From Liopterus haemorrhoidalis (lineage: Eukaryota > Arthropoda > Insecta > Coleoptera > Dytiscidae): 64,000 nucleotides of DNA. Both the position numbers and the translations under genes were made by a program. Where the stretch lies: the NCBI GenBank assembly GCA_963971575.1, contig OZ020625.1, positions 13,927,646 to 13,991,645 of the forward strand. Direction: 5' to 3'. The first letter of the stretch is position 1; each line of letters opens with the position of its first letter. Positions 11,347-22,216 of this stretch are shown in pieces. The notes under the pieces are model-generated. The model was not told the origin of the DNA. It made no database searches and was given only the letters and a program-made list of their open reading frames with translations.

Positions 11347-11474
11347 CCTTGCGATGAATATTCCCTGCGATGAATATTTCCTGCGATGAATTTTTCTGCT
11401 ATGATTTTTTCCACGATGAATTTTCTGCGATGAATTATCTCGCGATGAATTTTCTGCGATGAATTTTCCGTAAA
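11347..11474 (-). repeat. Inverted minisatellite arm
   Basis: About seven copies of TGCGATGAATTTTC-type units, the reverse complement of the array at 9976-10206. Long inverted arms built from short tandem repeats are the hallmark of foldback elements; this arm is shorter than its partner. Confidence 0.85.
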
Positions 11475-11649
11475 TCCTTATTAGGTGACACAGCGGTTCT
11501 CAACTGGGGCTATTCGCAATTAGAATGACCAAAGAAGCGTCACTATCACCTTCTGCACTGTTGACACGAAAAACGATGGTCTTCATGATTGTCATAGCAA
11601 ACGCAACTCTCAAGGAAAACTGGACCCCGGTGGGGATTTGGGATTGGTA

Positions 11650-11811
11650 AATTTTGGCATGAAAATAATACTACCCAATACATGTGCCTTTGCTATGACA
11701 ATCAATGAAGCCCAAGGAGAATCTTTACAAAAAATTGATGTGAAGTGTGAATTTTCACATATTGCAGGGTTTCGCAGGTATATAAGTGAAGGTGGCATGC
11801 TGAGTGTATAG
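11650..11811 (+). pseudogene. Helitron helicase C-terminal fragment (start of repeat X)
   Basis: Reads NFGMKIILPNTCAFAMTINE, then AQGESLQKIDVK, and stops at 11811. CAFAMTINxAQGxSLQK is the conserved C-terminal motif of PIF1-type helicases of Helitron RepHel proteins. The typical ending, FSHGQLYVALSR, is replaced by a diverged version. Non-autonomous repeat X copies elsewhere begin within this coding tail, around AAAAATTGATGTGAAGTG, so X seems to be derived from the 3' end of this Helitron. Confidence 0.65.
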
Positions 11812-12056
11812 GACACATTTTTTTTTGTAGTAATCACGGCAAAATAAACGATATTTTCTAAATAATTTATCGTCTGTTAATCTAAGAGCTTTACAAACAA
11901 ATTTTATGTTAAAATATTTTTTTGTTAATTTCTATTCGAAAACCTAATACCATTATTTAGGTTTCTAAATATGTACAGTATTTTTTTATATAGCAAGGTT
12001 TATTAAGATTTTGAAAATTGCGCCTATGACTTTCATTGGTTGTTTTAAGTCATATG

Positions 12057-12371
12057 CAGGGCCGCCCCTAGTATTTGCGGGGCCTGGGGCAAAACTGTAA
12101 TTGCGGGGCCCCAAAACTGGATTTGCGGGGCCCCATCTATATATATATATTTAATAAAGATATTTTCTTTAATATTATTAACTATTAACAAAGTACACAT
12201 ACTTATATTTAATGAAAATATAATTTTTTTCCCACTATTTATAAAACTTAATATTTTTAATATAATAATATTTTTCATGTATTTTATTATTTGACGGTCG
12301 AAGTGCGAGGCCCTTAAAGGCGCGGGGCCTGGGGCAGGTGCCCCACTTGCCCCCGCCTAGGGGCGGCCCTG
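12057..12371. mobile_element. hAT MITE, duplication GTCATATG
   Basis: 315-bp element with ends CAGGGCCGCCCCTAG and CTAGGGGCGGCCCTG (perfect, 15 bp) and exact 8-bp duplication GTCATATG at 12049-12056 and 12372-12379. GC-rich ends enclose a very AT-rich centre without coding capacity. It interrupts repeat X; the other X copies show the uninterrupted site. Confidence 0.95.
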
Positions 12372-12560
12372 GTCATATGCTCCGCCCCTCTGGTTTCGTA
12401 TACATGACACATAGAATGAAAATATAATACCAACAATTCCAGCTGTTTATTAAATTTACGCTCTTAAAAATTAAATGCAACCTTTGCCAAAATATAACTA
12501 GAATTTTGACAAAATAATTTAAACAAAATAAATATGGAATAAAAAACAAAAAATAAAATT

Positions 12561-12630
12561 GTCTCCTCTGCCCGCGAGCGAACCCTAGATTGCTGGGTAG
12601 CAAGCGAGCAAGCTAACCATTAGACCAGAA
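12561..12630 (-). repeat. tRNA-like segment inside repeat X
   Basis: On the minus strand it reads TCTGGTCTAATGGTTAGC (box A-like) then GGGTTCGCTCGCGGG (box B-like), spaced as in a tRNA. Corresponding segments occur in X copies near 29298-29365, 39955-40020, 43190-43250 and 44452-44512. It is unlikely to be a working tRNA, since acceptor pairing is poor; it could supply RNA polymerase III promoter elements. Confidence 0.6.
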
Positions 12631-13170
12631 TACGCCTTCTAGTACAGTGTTTTACATAACTATAACTTTTATACATCGTTAACCAAAAAAACACAAAAAA
12701 TTGGTTATTTTGCGAAAACATAATCTGGTCAAAAATTCCTGTTGTACTATTCCGGTTCACACCAATGTACATAACTTAGATTTTTTTCAGATTTTTAGTT
12801 TAAACCATCTGGGCTACAGGGTGTGAGGCAATTTTTTTTTGCACAATTTTGGCAAAAATGCATCAAAATAATTTATTTTGCAAAAATAAAATTTTGATCG
12901 TTAATCCACGTACTAAGGGCTTTCAATTGATACCTTACTCAGAATTAAAAAAAAAATTTTTTTTTTTTCGATGAGCACATATTTGTTTATATTTTTAAGG
13001 GGTATGTTTTTTAGATGTTTTAGTATTTTTCCGATGTGCGGGTCAAAGAGCTGTATAAGCATGCCAAATTTCAACTAGGTTTATCCGTTTGGCTACAATT
13101 TTTACCGAAGGGACAGACAGACAGACAAAAATTGCATCAAAATAATTTTTTTGCAAAAAATTTTTATGAT

Positions 13171-14535
13171 TTTAGTAAATGCCTAATTCAACAACAATGC
13201 ATAGATTCGCTTCGTTCAACTTTTGGTAATGAAGCACCATCAGAAAAGACTGTTTACAATTGGTTTGCAGAATTTCATCGTGGTCGTGCGTCCGTCAGTG
13301 ATAAATCCCGTGAAGATTGACCAAAATCGGTTGTGATTCAAAAAAACATCGATGCTGTGCGCAAAATGATGAAGAAGATGGCATGTGACTTACCGTGAGA
13401 TAGAGACATCCTTTGGCATATCACAGACTGCAATATATTCGATTTTGCATGACCATTTAGCTGTGAAAAAGATCTGTTCCCGATGGATTCCGCAAAATTT
13501 GACCGAAGTTTAAAAAAATGCTCGTATTGATTGGTGTAAGGGAATGCTAAAAAAATTCAACCTAGGCACTGCAAAATCCGTATACAACATCGTTACTGGT
13601 GACGAAACTTGGATTTATTCATATGAACCGGAAACTAAGCAACAATTCACTATTTGGGTCTTCCAAGATGAACCGAAATCCACAAAAGTAGTTCGTTCTC
13701 GAAGCACTTCCAAGAAAATGATCGCTTGTTTCTTCGGTTGTACTGGACATGCCGCAACCATTCCTTTATAACAGTGATATTCAAACTGTGTTCCATGGAA
13801 CCCTGGGGTTCCACACAAGGTCCCACAAGGTCCTCAAGGGTTCCACGAGCTTTTTCCCCCTCGCGTAGTTCAGAGGTGAAGATCTTTTTTTTGCTCATTA
13901 CTTGGATTTTGGAGGTGAGGGCCTTTTTTTGTTTTACTCATCACTTATATTTTGGAGGTGAGCAGAATTTAATAAAATATACTTGTTTTTCAATCTTAGG
14001 GTTACCTCAACTGAAATCTGGTCACCCTGCATAGGTATCACCTTATGTTATTATTTATTTATTATTATTATTATTTTTTTTTTTGGGTTCCACGGAATAT
14101 TTTTACACTGTACAGTGTTCCACGACTCGAAAAAGTTTGAAGACCACTACTTTAGAGGATCGGAGAACAGTTAATGCTGAATGGTATACAACAATTTGTG
14201 TGCCAGAAGTCATCGACAAAATCAGGAAAAACAACTAAAAACGTCGCATCATTCTTCATCATGACAATGCAAGCTCCCACACAGCACGTCAAACAATTGA
14301 TTATTTGAAGGAGAAAAACATTGAATTAATATCTCATTGCCCGTATCACCTGATTTATCCCATAACGACTTTTTTTTTGTTCCCAATGGCAAAAAAAAAA
14401 AAAAAATGCGTAGACAACGATTTGCATCACCTTAAGAAGCTGTTGAAGCCTTCGAAAACCATGTTTTTGAGATACCAACTTCAGAGTGGAAAAAATGTTT
14501 CGAGAAATGGTTTGAACGCATACAAAAGTGTATAA
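13171..14535 (+). pseudogene. mariner transposase, frameshifted and split by a hAT
   Basis: A cut-and-paste mariner transposase relic. Helix-turn-helix: APSEKTVYNWFAEFHRGR at about 13232-13290. Then TYREIE, a CSRWIPQNLT block and, from 13544, SVYNIVTGDETWIYSYEPET with the first catalytic Asp in TGDETW. After a 378-bp hAT insertion (13772-14149), reading resumes with EDRRTVNAEWYTTI, the second Asp in LHHDNASSHTARQTID, and the third as SPDLSHNDFF after a one-base frameshift near 14350. The C-terminal WF and QKCI region ends near 14535. Four or more frameshifts and a poly-A expansion at 14391-14406 inactivate it. The TIRs were not located. Confidence 0.88.
13772..14149. mobile_element. hAT MITE inside the mariner
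   Basis: Ends CAGTGATATTCAAACT and AGTTTGAAGACCACTA. Flanks CTTTATAA (13764-13771) and CTTTAGAG (14150-14157) match at six of eight; the mariner reading frame shows CTTTAGAG was the original target. It contains two units of the GAGGACCTTTTTTT-type minisatellite (about 13860-13965) found in other hATs here, and a TTA run. Confidence 0.85.
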
Positions 14536-14708
14536 ATCTTAAAGGCAAATATTTTGAAAAGAAATAAAACAGAGTTCAAAAAAATTTTTTTTTCTTTCTT
14601 AGTTTTTGTAAAAACTTAAAAGGTAGCCCTCGTTGTAATTTTAAAAATTAATAATGTCTTTTTTTTTTTATTTATTTCGGACCTTCGTTGTTAACGATTG
14701 GTCTGGAG

Positions 14709-15450
14709 CAGTGATGGGCGTTTACACGTAAACTTTAATTGTTTACGTTTACGTGTAAACTTATGTAAACAATTGGTAAACTTGTCAACAATGTAAACAA
14801 TGTAAACTTTGTAAACTGTCAAATAATGAGGTTAGTTTTAGTTATTTAATACGAATAATAGAGAGTTAATGAACAAGTATATTCAGTTCAAAACAATAAA
14901 TTTATTAAAAAAATGGTGGGAAGAAACCGAAGGAATAGTTCTGAAGAACTAGGTTTTGTTTTAATTAAAGAAAATGAAAGAAAATATAGGGCGTTATGCA
15001 AAATTTGCAATAAATCTTTTCGTTATTAAAAAATATAGGCTGATTTTCTTAAAGGTGAAATTTAATGTACTTTGTTATTAAAAAAATTAGACTGAATTTT
15101 TTAAAGAAAACAGTTTTTTTTTTTCATATTCATATTTACTAATTTGTATGTAACACCTGTATAATGATGCAAATTCGATTTTTATTAATATGTATATTGG
15201 CTTGTCCTAATTTTATATATGTACCTACTTTTTCATTTAAAATCGTTTCATTAAAATTTTATTATTTATAAAAATGTATTGAAAATGATTCTCTAAGGGG
15301 ATTCTGTAATTCAAAAAAAAGTGCGCATGTCTAAATCATTGTTTACATTGTTTACGTTGTTTACAAGGGTTTTTGTGTTTACTTTACATCAATTGTTTAC
15401 GCGTCAACAATGAGGTAACTTACATCATGTAACTTACGCGCCCATCACTG
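14709..15450 (+). mobile_element. hAT, duplication GTCTGGAG, with a BED-finger remnant
   Basis: Ends CAGTGATGGGCG and CGCCCATCACTG, exact 8-bp duplication GTCTGGAG (14701-14708 and 15451-15458). Subterminal GTAAACAATGTAAAC-type repeats fill the first 120 bp and the last 110 bp. The 742-bp body retains only the start of the transposase, so it is a deletion derivative of an autonomous hAT. Confidence 0.95.
14913..15029 (+). pseudogene. BED-type zinc finger start of a hAT transposase
   Basis: 38 codons, MVGRNRRNSSEELGFVLIKE then RKYRALCKICNKSF, ending at TAA. The CxxC with the preceding aromatic-rich stretch is the first half of a BED finger, the DNA-binding domain at the N-terminus of hAT transposases. 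The distal C/H half and the catalytic domain are deleted. Confidence 0.6.
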
Positions 15451-16531
15451 GTCTGGAGCTATTTAATACATGATAAATATGAATTGGGATGTAGAAGATA
15501 GGATTCAGATGGGATAAGGTAATTGCTAGTGAGGCCCGTCACAGCAGGACATCGGTTACGGAGGAGGGCCATGGGAAGGTTACAATAGAGAATAGAGCAA
15601 GTTAGTAATGAGATGAGAAAAAGAGAAAAAAAATAATAATAATAGCAATAATAATAACAATAACAATAATAACTATAAGAAAGTAAATTATATAGTTATT
15701 TTCGTATCATTTAAATATTCTGCTAAAGCTTTAATTATTTCTATATTGGCATGTCGGAGAATAATATGGATGTTTGTAGGCAATACTATGTTGTTTTTTA
15801 TTAATATTTGATAAAATTTATTTTGCATATTTTCATAATTCTGGCAAGATAATATTAAATGATTTAAGTCGGCAATTTCATCTTCGTTGCAACTGCAACA
15901 ATCACTTTCAATAATGTTAAATCTGTGTAAATCTGTGTATCTGTTAAATCTGTCAAAGTGTATGGTTTAGGCGCATTCTTGAAACTGATGTGATTGCTTT
16001 TCTTGGAAGACTTATATTTTTAAACCAAGGGTTTTTCTTGATTTTATTATTAATATATTTTTATTAATATATTAATATATTTTTATTATAATAATGTCTT
16101 TATAAAAATTATTTTTAATTTTGTATTTTACTTCTAAAAAGGCAGGTTTTAGCAGTAGAGCCAATGGGAAGCTAAGTTCAAATCTTAGAACCCTCCATTC
16201 AAAAAGGTAGAATTTGGAACTCTATTCGCGTACTTAGTTAGTTAAAATTTTTGGCGCACAGCAACAAAGGCTAGTTACGCGTAACGCAGCCCATCCAAAT
16301 GAATACACTACATATTAAAAACAATAAATTAGACAATAAATAAATAGAATCATTAAAAATATGCATACTCAATAAAAGAAATCTTGCACGGACAAATACA
16401 AATAAATAATATAAAAAGTCTGTTCGAAAAAATGAACACACGTAGGGTGATGGTAAGAGGCTGTAAAGGGGCCAATTACCATTGAATATCACAGGTTAAT
16501 AATAAAACACATTAAAATAAAGTGCAAGACT

Positions 16532-17175
16532 TCACAAATAAAACAGTAAGTTCGATTCTCTCAGGAAGAGTATCAGCCTGTCCATGAGTACTCTGTCGTC
16601 ATCTAAAACAACTGACGGGCCATAGCACAGGCCCAACCTCTCCCTGACATCCTCGAACTGTACACATTCAGTTAAAAAGTGTAACACAGATAAATTTGAG
16701 TTACACATCTCACACCTCGAAGAAGGTGTCCATGGGTCCACCAACAGTGACCTATACGGAGGCGTGTGATTGCGGTTTCCTCTCTGCGGTTAATCCTGCA
16801 GGAAGAACCCCATGGTTTAATGTCTCCCTGAATCTGTCTCAACTTAACGTTCTGTATGCGGCTCCACACATGCTCCCAGATGGCTGAAACAAGATGTTTC
16901 AGATGACTCTTTGCGTCATCTGGAAAAATGAAACTCACATCAATCATAGGTCTGTGGGAGGCGGCTTTTGCAGCTGCATCTGCCGCTTCGTTGCCTTTAA
17001 TACCAACATGTCCCAGTATCCAAAACAGCTCTACCCTCACATTCTGAGGTTTTATATTGGTATTTATATTGTGGAGTAGCAACCGGATCTTTAGTATAAA
17101 AGGATGCACTGGATCTGGATCTTGGATACTGTTCAAAGCGCTCAGCGAGTCCGTCAAGACTATTCGCGTACTTAA
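16532..17175 (-). pseudogene. LINE fragment B: RNase H domain and C-terminus
   Basis: Minus-strand ORF2 tail of an I/R1-like LINE that carries RNase H. VLTDSLSALNSIQD holds an RNase H Asp; ELFWILGHVGIKGNEAADAA holds the C-terminal motif with GHVGIxGNExAD. Then TAITRLRIGHCWWTHGHLL and, after a frameshift near 16740, a CEMCNSNLSVLHFLTEC zinc knuckle, stopping at 16532. It is truncated at 17175, where it abuts a Helitron helicase scrap on the other strand. The 3' UTR probably runs to about 16270. Confidence 0.8.
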
Positions 17176-17272
17176 GTTGACCAAAAATATGCGTGCTAAT
17201 GCTGATGGACGAGGTGTTTCAGATTGGTCCCTTCAACTGAGAAATGGAAACCTTGAAAATATTGTGACCATA
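17171..17272 (+). pseudogene. Helitron helicase fragment
   Basis: Translation VLKLTKNMRANADGRGVSDW then LQLRNGNLE matches the LTKNMRAxxDxxFxxWLLxLGNG motif of PIF1-like helicase domains in Helitron proteins. Only about 34 codons remain, on the strand opposite the adjoining LINE fragment. The following 17273-17450 includes a short open stretch (DEFTVAEIKHCSRQELLKDL) I cannot place. Confidence 0.55.
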
Positions 17273-17565
17273 TTAAGGAATAACCTTAAGCTTGGATGTT
17301 TATATCACGGGTTAGAGATAGTGTTACACGTGTGAGGAGAGCATTATACATAATCTCACATATAAAACCAAATTGTCTAAAGACGAATTTACAGTAGCAG
17401 AAATAAAACATTGTAGCAGGCAAGAACTACTAAAAGATCTCTTTTAATAAAAAAATCCCACCGCTGGTCACCAAATTGGTACATCCGGGGGGGGGGGGGA
17501 TTTAGCAATAAGCTAATTTGGGGCAATTGCTCCAACAAGCCTCTAGTATTTTAATAAACGTACAT
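17273..17565. other. Unassigned stretch
   Basis: No convincing gene. It includes a run of G at 17488-17500 next to CCGCTGGTCACCAAATTGG, which may be the scar of an old element end. No matching inverted partner was found. Confidence 0.2.
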
Positions 17566-17870
17566 GCAGAGTGTCTAACTTAACCGGATTTTTTAACAAA
17601 ACCGGAACGGTAATCAGAACTAAAATTGCACAAACCGAAACCGGAACGAAATGTTAATAACGGTTAATTTTGTTCAATTTTTTTTTCAATATATTAATTA
17701 ATTAATCGCTTTCTTACTAATAAAACTTATTGTGACTGATAAAAGAATGAATCTATCAGAAGCAAATTTGAAGAACATTAATGTGTGGATTAAACTTGCA
17801 TTTTTAATTTTATCTTCATTTCAAATTTCAAATATTATTTTTGCAACTGAATTAACTATATATGTATATA

Positions 17871-18254
17871 CAGGTGAGTGGGGAGGAATGGGCCGAACTT
17901 CAGGAATGTATTGTACATGTAAAAATAAGTAAAAAAAAACTCTAATGTTGTTATGCGATTGTCTTTTATTCTCAAGTTATAACGTAATTAAAACACTATG
18001 ATAAACAGGATGACACTAATGATTTATTTATTAAACAGAAGAAAATCGTATAACAACGTTAGAGTCTTTTTTACATGTTTTTACATGTACAATACATTCC
18101 TGATGTTCGGCCCGATGTTCGATAGAAAGTGTTTTAATTACGTTATAACTTGAAAATAAAAGACAATCACACAGCAACATTAGAGTTTTTTTTACTTATT
18201 TTGACATGTACAATACATTCCTGAAGTTCGGCCCATTCCTCCCCACTCACCCTG
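17871..18254. mobile_element. TA-target foldback MITE
   Basis: Ends CAGGTGAGTGGGGAGG and CCTCCCCACTCACCCTG flanked by TA. The arms continue through GGAATGGGCCGAACTTCAGG and beyond, pairing over about 120 bp each. A third partial inverted copy of the arm lies at 18049-18115, so the interior has rearranged. Tc1/mariner type is inferred from TA. Confidence 0.8.
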
Positions 18255-18812
18255 TATATATATATTCCATAGGCCTTGCGGCGTTCAGGGTATTAACCAT
18301 TACAAATAGAAATAGAAAAATAACAAAAATCAAAAATAAATAACGTATAACACAATACAATATTATACTTTGTATAACAGTCATAGAAAAAATAATTTCT
18401 TTGGAATTATTTATTTTATTTACGTGCAATATTTTTTTGTATTTTCATTTTTATGTTCCTAATTTGTATTTTATTTTCGTTTTTGACAATAATTTTTTTT
18501 ATTTCTTTTGTATGTTCAATTTTATAATTGAAAAATAAGAATAAGAAGGGAATTTAAACTTGTTATTCGAACCGGAACCGAACCGGAACTGAACTGGAAT
18601 GTTTAGGCTGCTCGTCCTTTCGATGCATTTTCATCCGATCCGATCAGATCAGATCCGAATAGATTTCGGAAGACAAGACAGCTCGTCCTATGGTTGCGTT
18701 TTCATCCGATCCGAATGATTTCTCATATCGTCCACTGTAGGCGAAATGCGTCAAATGCGACGCGAGTGGGAGAAATCATTTATTTCAACAACCTATGAAA
18801 ACAAGTTTTGCA

Positions 18813-19099
18813 ATGGATAACTTTATTTTTTTGGAGAACTATTATTTAGTTAGACGCCGACTTCAAAGAAAGAGAAAAGAATGCTAGACTAATCATATAT
18901 TAGAGAAAAGAAATAGTCTTGGAGAATTTCATCATCTATATGAGGATTTAAAAATTGACGAAAAATTTTGTTTTGATTATCGCCGATTGAATCAAGACTC
19001 TTTCCATTATATTTTGGATGCTATCAGTCCAACAATAAGGAAAATTTCTAATTTTCGTGAAACTATTTCACCAGAAGAACGTCTTAGTATTACTTTAAG
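18813..19099 (+). pseudogene. HARBI1-like transposase, first exon
   Basis: Starts MDNFIFLENYYLVRRRLQRK, has one early stop or frameshift, then DEKFCFDYRRLNQDSFHYIL and SPEERLSITLR. The F-x-YxR-x-F-x-IL and SPEERLxITLRF patterns are typical of the N-terminal part of Harbinger nucleases. It ends at a donor-like AAG/GTAAAT, where these genes often have an intron. The DDE domain is missing; a hAT is inserted 129 bp downstream. Confidence 0.75.
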
Positions 19100-19396
19100 G
19101 TAAATTATACAATAGTTGCAATTATTATAAACACTTGTTCATAAAAAAATACTCGCAGCGGGCCAAGGAAATTTAAAGTATGCCGGATTTTAATTAAGGT
19201 ATGCCGGCTTTTAAAAAGTATAAGTACCAGGGACGTAGCCAGGGAGGTCATAGGGGGCATTTGCCCCCCCCCCCCAGGATAGTTTACCTTACATAAAATA
19301 TAATTTAGGTTGTTAGAAGTTTTCTTCACCGGAGGTGAAGAAAATTTATAAATTTACCAGACTTTTATTATTTAATATACTACAAAAGACCTAGAA

Positions 19397-20501
19397 CAGG
19401 GGTCGGCAACCTGGGACACCTGAGTCGCATACGGCTCTTTTAGAAAATTTTGTGGCTCTTTGAAAATTAGCTGGTTTTTATTTTAATATAATCTATTTTT
19501 TAATTTTCAACTTTCTGCCTGTACTATACAGGTTTTGTATTTTTCAGAATGTTTTACGGTGCAATTCACGCCTGGTAATTCCCCGAGCTACTGCATATTC
19601 CCTTTTAGAATAAGTTATTTGTTTCGAAAAAAAGTTATCTGTATTTATGAATGATTTACGTGCAAAACCATTTTTACATTTTATTAATTTACAAAAACAT
19701 GTTATTACTGCATTTTTTTTTTTTTGCACAAACTATTGTTAACATGCAAGAAGCTTTTCGAGTTAGATTTAAAGAGTTTAGAAAATATAAAGCTACACTA
19801 GCTTTTTTGACAAAACCAATTGAAGTAGATATGTAGCAATTACATTTATCACCTTCAATTAGTGGATTTGAAATCCAAAGGTTTATGGAATTACATATTC
19901 TTAAAACTTAATTCTGAACTGGAAAATTTAGAAAGAAAAAAGTGAATTTTATGTTCCCAGCATAAGTGGACCGAAATTCGCAATCTTCAAAATGTAGATA
20001 AAGTTCTTTTCGAAGCTTGGAACCGACTTCCAGAATCGTACAATCTTTTAAAAAATTATGCTTTTGGGCTAGTGACAATTTTCGGATCCACATATTACTG
20101 TAAGCAAATCTTTTCACATATGAAATTAATACAGAGTCAGCTAAGAAGTAATCTTATTGACCTGAAACTAGAGTGCTGCCTTAAGTTAAAGATTACTGAA
20201 TATTCACCAAATATTGAAGTCTTATAGAACACTATACAGGAGCAATCGTCCCATTAAAAAAATTATTATATTATATAATTATTAAATTACAAAATATACT
20301 GGCAACTACAATAGGTATCACAAACTAAATGTATAAGTAAATATTAATTTATTGTAATACTTGATTATTTTAAAACAAATAAACAATTTTTACGTTTTTT
20401 TCTTAAATATAGCATATATTTTTTAGCGGCTCTTCCATGTTATTGTGTTTTTTTTTCAATATAGATTTGGCTCTTTGTCACTGAAAGGTTGCCGAACCAT
20501 C
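19397..20501 (+). mobile_element. hAT, duplication ACCTAGAA, innermost of the nest
   Basis: Left end CAGGGGTCGGCAACC; right end GGTTGCCGAACCATC is a mutated partner. Exact duplication ACCTAGAA at 19389-19396 and 20502-20509. Subterminal GGCTCTTT motifs lie at both ends. It contains the C-terminal part of a transposase (19744-20226). Confidence 0.95.
19744..20226 (+). pseudogene. hAT transposase C-terminal relic (ZBED5/GTF2IRD2-like group)
   Basis: Frame-shifted translation: QEAFRVRFKEFRKYKATLAF at 19744, later WTEIRNLQNVDKVLFEAW, then FGLVTIFGSTYYCKQIFSHM, with LRSNLIDLKLECCLKL and TEYSPNIEVL before the stop at 20226. The FGSTYxCxQxFSxMK and RSxLxDxxLxxCLxxxxTxxxPxIxxL motifs form the C-terminal dimerisation region of hAT transposases related to vertebrate ZBED5/GTF2IRD2. 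The N-terminal half, including the BED finger, is deleted. Confidence 0.8.
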
Positions 20502-21232
20502 ACCTAGAAAGCTGTTATTTTCTACCCAAGCCATGTAATTAAGATTGTACCGACCAATTTAGAATATTTTGTTATTTTTGACCCCCCCCCCAAGCTGAAA
20601 TCCTGGCTACGTCCCTGATAAGTACATATACATACATATATTTTCAAATTTAAATGATAGAATTTTATGTTTATTTTAGATTTTTTAGTTAATTGCATAA
20701 TTTATTTACTGTTATTTTACATATGTATTTTTAATTAATTAATAAAGTTTTGTGTTCAGTAATGAAGTTAATAATGTTTTTTTCGGATATTATTATCAAT
20801 CGGTTATTGTAATCAAAAACCCCGAGTCCCGATGTGATCACGGCGTGCACTGTATATGATAAATATGTCTGAAATTCCCCTCGTTCGCATGAATTCGCAT
20901 GTAAAATCCCATCAAAATGGGATCGTTGGCACGTCGGCTGTGTTCGTACTAAATCGGACCGATAACTTTGCATCCACTGGACGACCTTCAATTTATTTTG
21001 CTGTGATGGGATCGGTCGCAGATTTTCGTCCAAAATCTGTTCTTATCGGATCGGATCGGATTGGAGGAAAACGCATCCAAAGGACGCGCTTCAATTCCTT
21101 TTTCTGTGATGGGATCGTTCGCAGCTTGGCGTCTGAAATCTGATCGGATCGGATCGGATGAAAACGCGTCGAAAGGACGAGCAGCTTTAGACGAACCGAA
21201 ACTGAAACTGGAACGAAACTGTAAACCGGAAA

Positions 21233-22216
21233 CTTCCGGAATACTTTAAAATCGTTTTTCGGTTAATGTTCCGTATAAGTCCACCGCGTCAAATTAGAAC
21301 TAGGCTGTATGTTTAGAATAGAATATATGTAAGTGTGGGGAACCAATAGTAATCATTCTTGCATATGTGCTCGGTGTAAGGTGGTGTATGAACGAGGGTC
21401 TGATTGTGTCTGAATGTAAATGTCCCAAAAAGTTCCCAGACCCCTGATTTATATAATTGCAATGTGATCTAAATGCTATCCATTTTTTCCCAAATTTAAA
21501 CCCAAAATGTGATAGCTAAATTTTATCGCGTACAACTTCAAAGAGTTATAAAAAGGATGGATAATTTTATATAAAAAGGTATTCTGTGGCGATTTTCACG
21601 GCTCTGGATTTGCCTACTAGTTTTATCATTGTTTGTTTGCATATAGTGAAGATATATAAATGCTTACATAATTTGGTATGTATGAATGCGATGAAAAACG
21701 GAATGTCCTATTTTAGACATAAAATTGGTAGGTCGGAATATATTGATAATTTGAGGATTCTCTCTTTTAATAAAGTTAGTGTTTTTCAACATATGTATAC
21801 CATAAATCTCATTCAAACTATTTAAATATGACTTTAAGCGTATAAATACTGACATTTCGTTATTCAAGTTTTTCTTTAAAAACCTTAATAGGAGCTAAAT
21901 GTTAACAAACACTTATTAAATAATTGCTTGGATTTCAGAACGTATAACTATCAAGTACTTATTTAGATTTCAGAATCGTAAATGTTATATTTTGAAAGAA
22001 AGGGGCGGCGCTTCGTCAAGTCCAAATCTCATTCCAACTAGCATACACGTTCTGTCTAACGAGTTATGCCTGGTGGACTTATACGGAACATTAACCAAAC
22101 ATATATTTTTATTTAAATTATAATAAAATATTTTTTCAATTGTACTGATGTTGACGTGTGTAAAAATGTAAAATTTCAAACACAAATAAATATTATTATT
22201 AAATATTATTATTATT
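21233..22216 (+). mobile_element. LINE 3' fragment with unusual 5' junction
   Basis: It splits family B; AACCGGAA borders both sides (21225-21232 and 22217-22224), fitting a target duplication. The end is an ATT-rich microsatellite tail. 21586-21825 encodes a stretch (SFIIVCLHIVKIYKCLHNLV, then FRHKIGRSEYIDNLRILSFN) like the region after the reverse transcriptase of Jockey/CR1-group LINEs. Near the start, GTTCCGTATAAGTCCACC (21269) is the inverse of GGTGGACTTATACGGAAC (22073), see findings. Confidence 0.6.

Larger units (their letters stand above)
11812..13150 (+). mobile_element. Repeat X, copy 1 (Helitron-derived, forward)
   Basis: Non-coding body shared with 29120-29640, 31265-31392 plus 35490-35638, 39500-40505, 42285-42545, 42690-43690 and 43990-44935. 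Order: helicase tail, GGTTTCTAAATATGTACAG, a block ending at a tRNA-like segment, AACAGGAATTTTTGATC-type sequence, CAGATGGTTTA, and a run of GACAGACAGACA. A hAT MITE is inserted at 12057-12371. Helitron origin is inferred from the helicase tail; the true 3' terminus was not identified. Confidence 0.65.
14657..16060 (-). mobile_element. LINE 3' fragment A (reverse)
   Basis: Minus-strand 3' end of a non-LTR element. From about 16060 to the stop at 15688 the translation gives NPWFKNISLPRKAITSVSRM, one frameshift, then DCCSCNEDEIADLNHLILSC, the cysteine/histidine knuckle that ends many Jockey/I/R1-group ORF2 proteins. The 3' UTR follows to a poly-A tail, seen as poly-T at 14659-14678. A hAT (14709-15450) is inserted just before the tail. 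Confidence 0.65.
19228..20617. mobile_element. hAT, duplication ATAAGTAC
   Basis: Perfect ends CAGGGACGTAGCCAGG and CCTGGCTACGTCCCTG with exact 8-bp duplication ATAAGTAC (19220-19227 and 20618-20625). Runs of C lie just inside both ends. All of the interior from 19397 to 20501 is a further hAT; without it the element would be about 285 bp, a MITE. Confidence 0.97.
18607..21185 (+). mobile_element. PIF/Harbinger element with nested hATs
   Basis: Ends GCTGCTCGTCCTTTCGATGC and its near complement at 21166-21185, with GGATCGGATC-type subterminal repeats on both sides. TTTAG occurs at both edges (18602-18606 and 21186-21190); the usual 3-bp TTA duplication lies inside it. Copy 1 of family B shows the empty site at 6328-6333. 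It carries the first coding exon of a HARBI1-like transposase (18813-19099); the rest of the gene is absent. Confidence 0.9.

Noticed and set aside
12561..12630. Functional tRNA gene
   Set aside because: Box A and B fit but acceptor and anticodon stems do not pair well, and the segment is part of a dispersed repeat.
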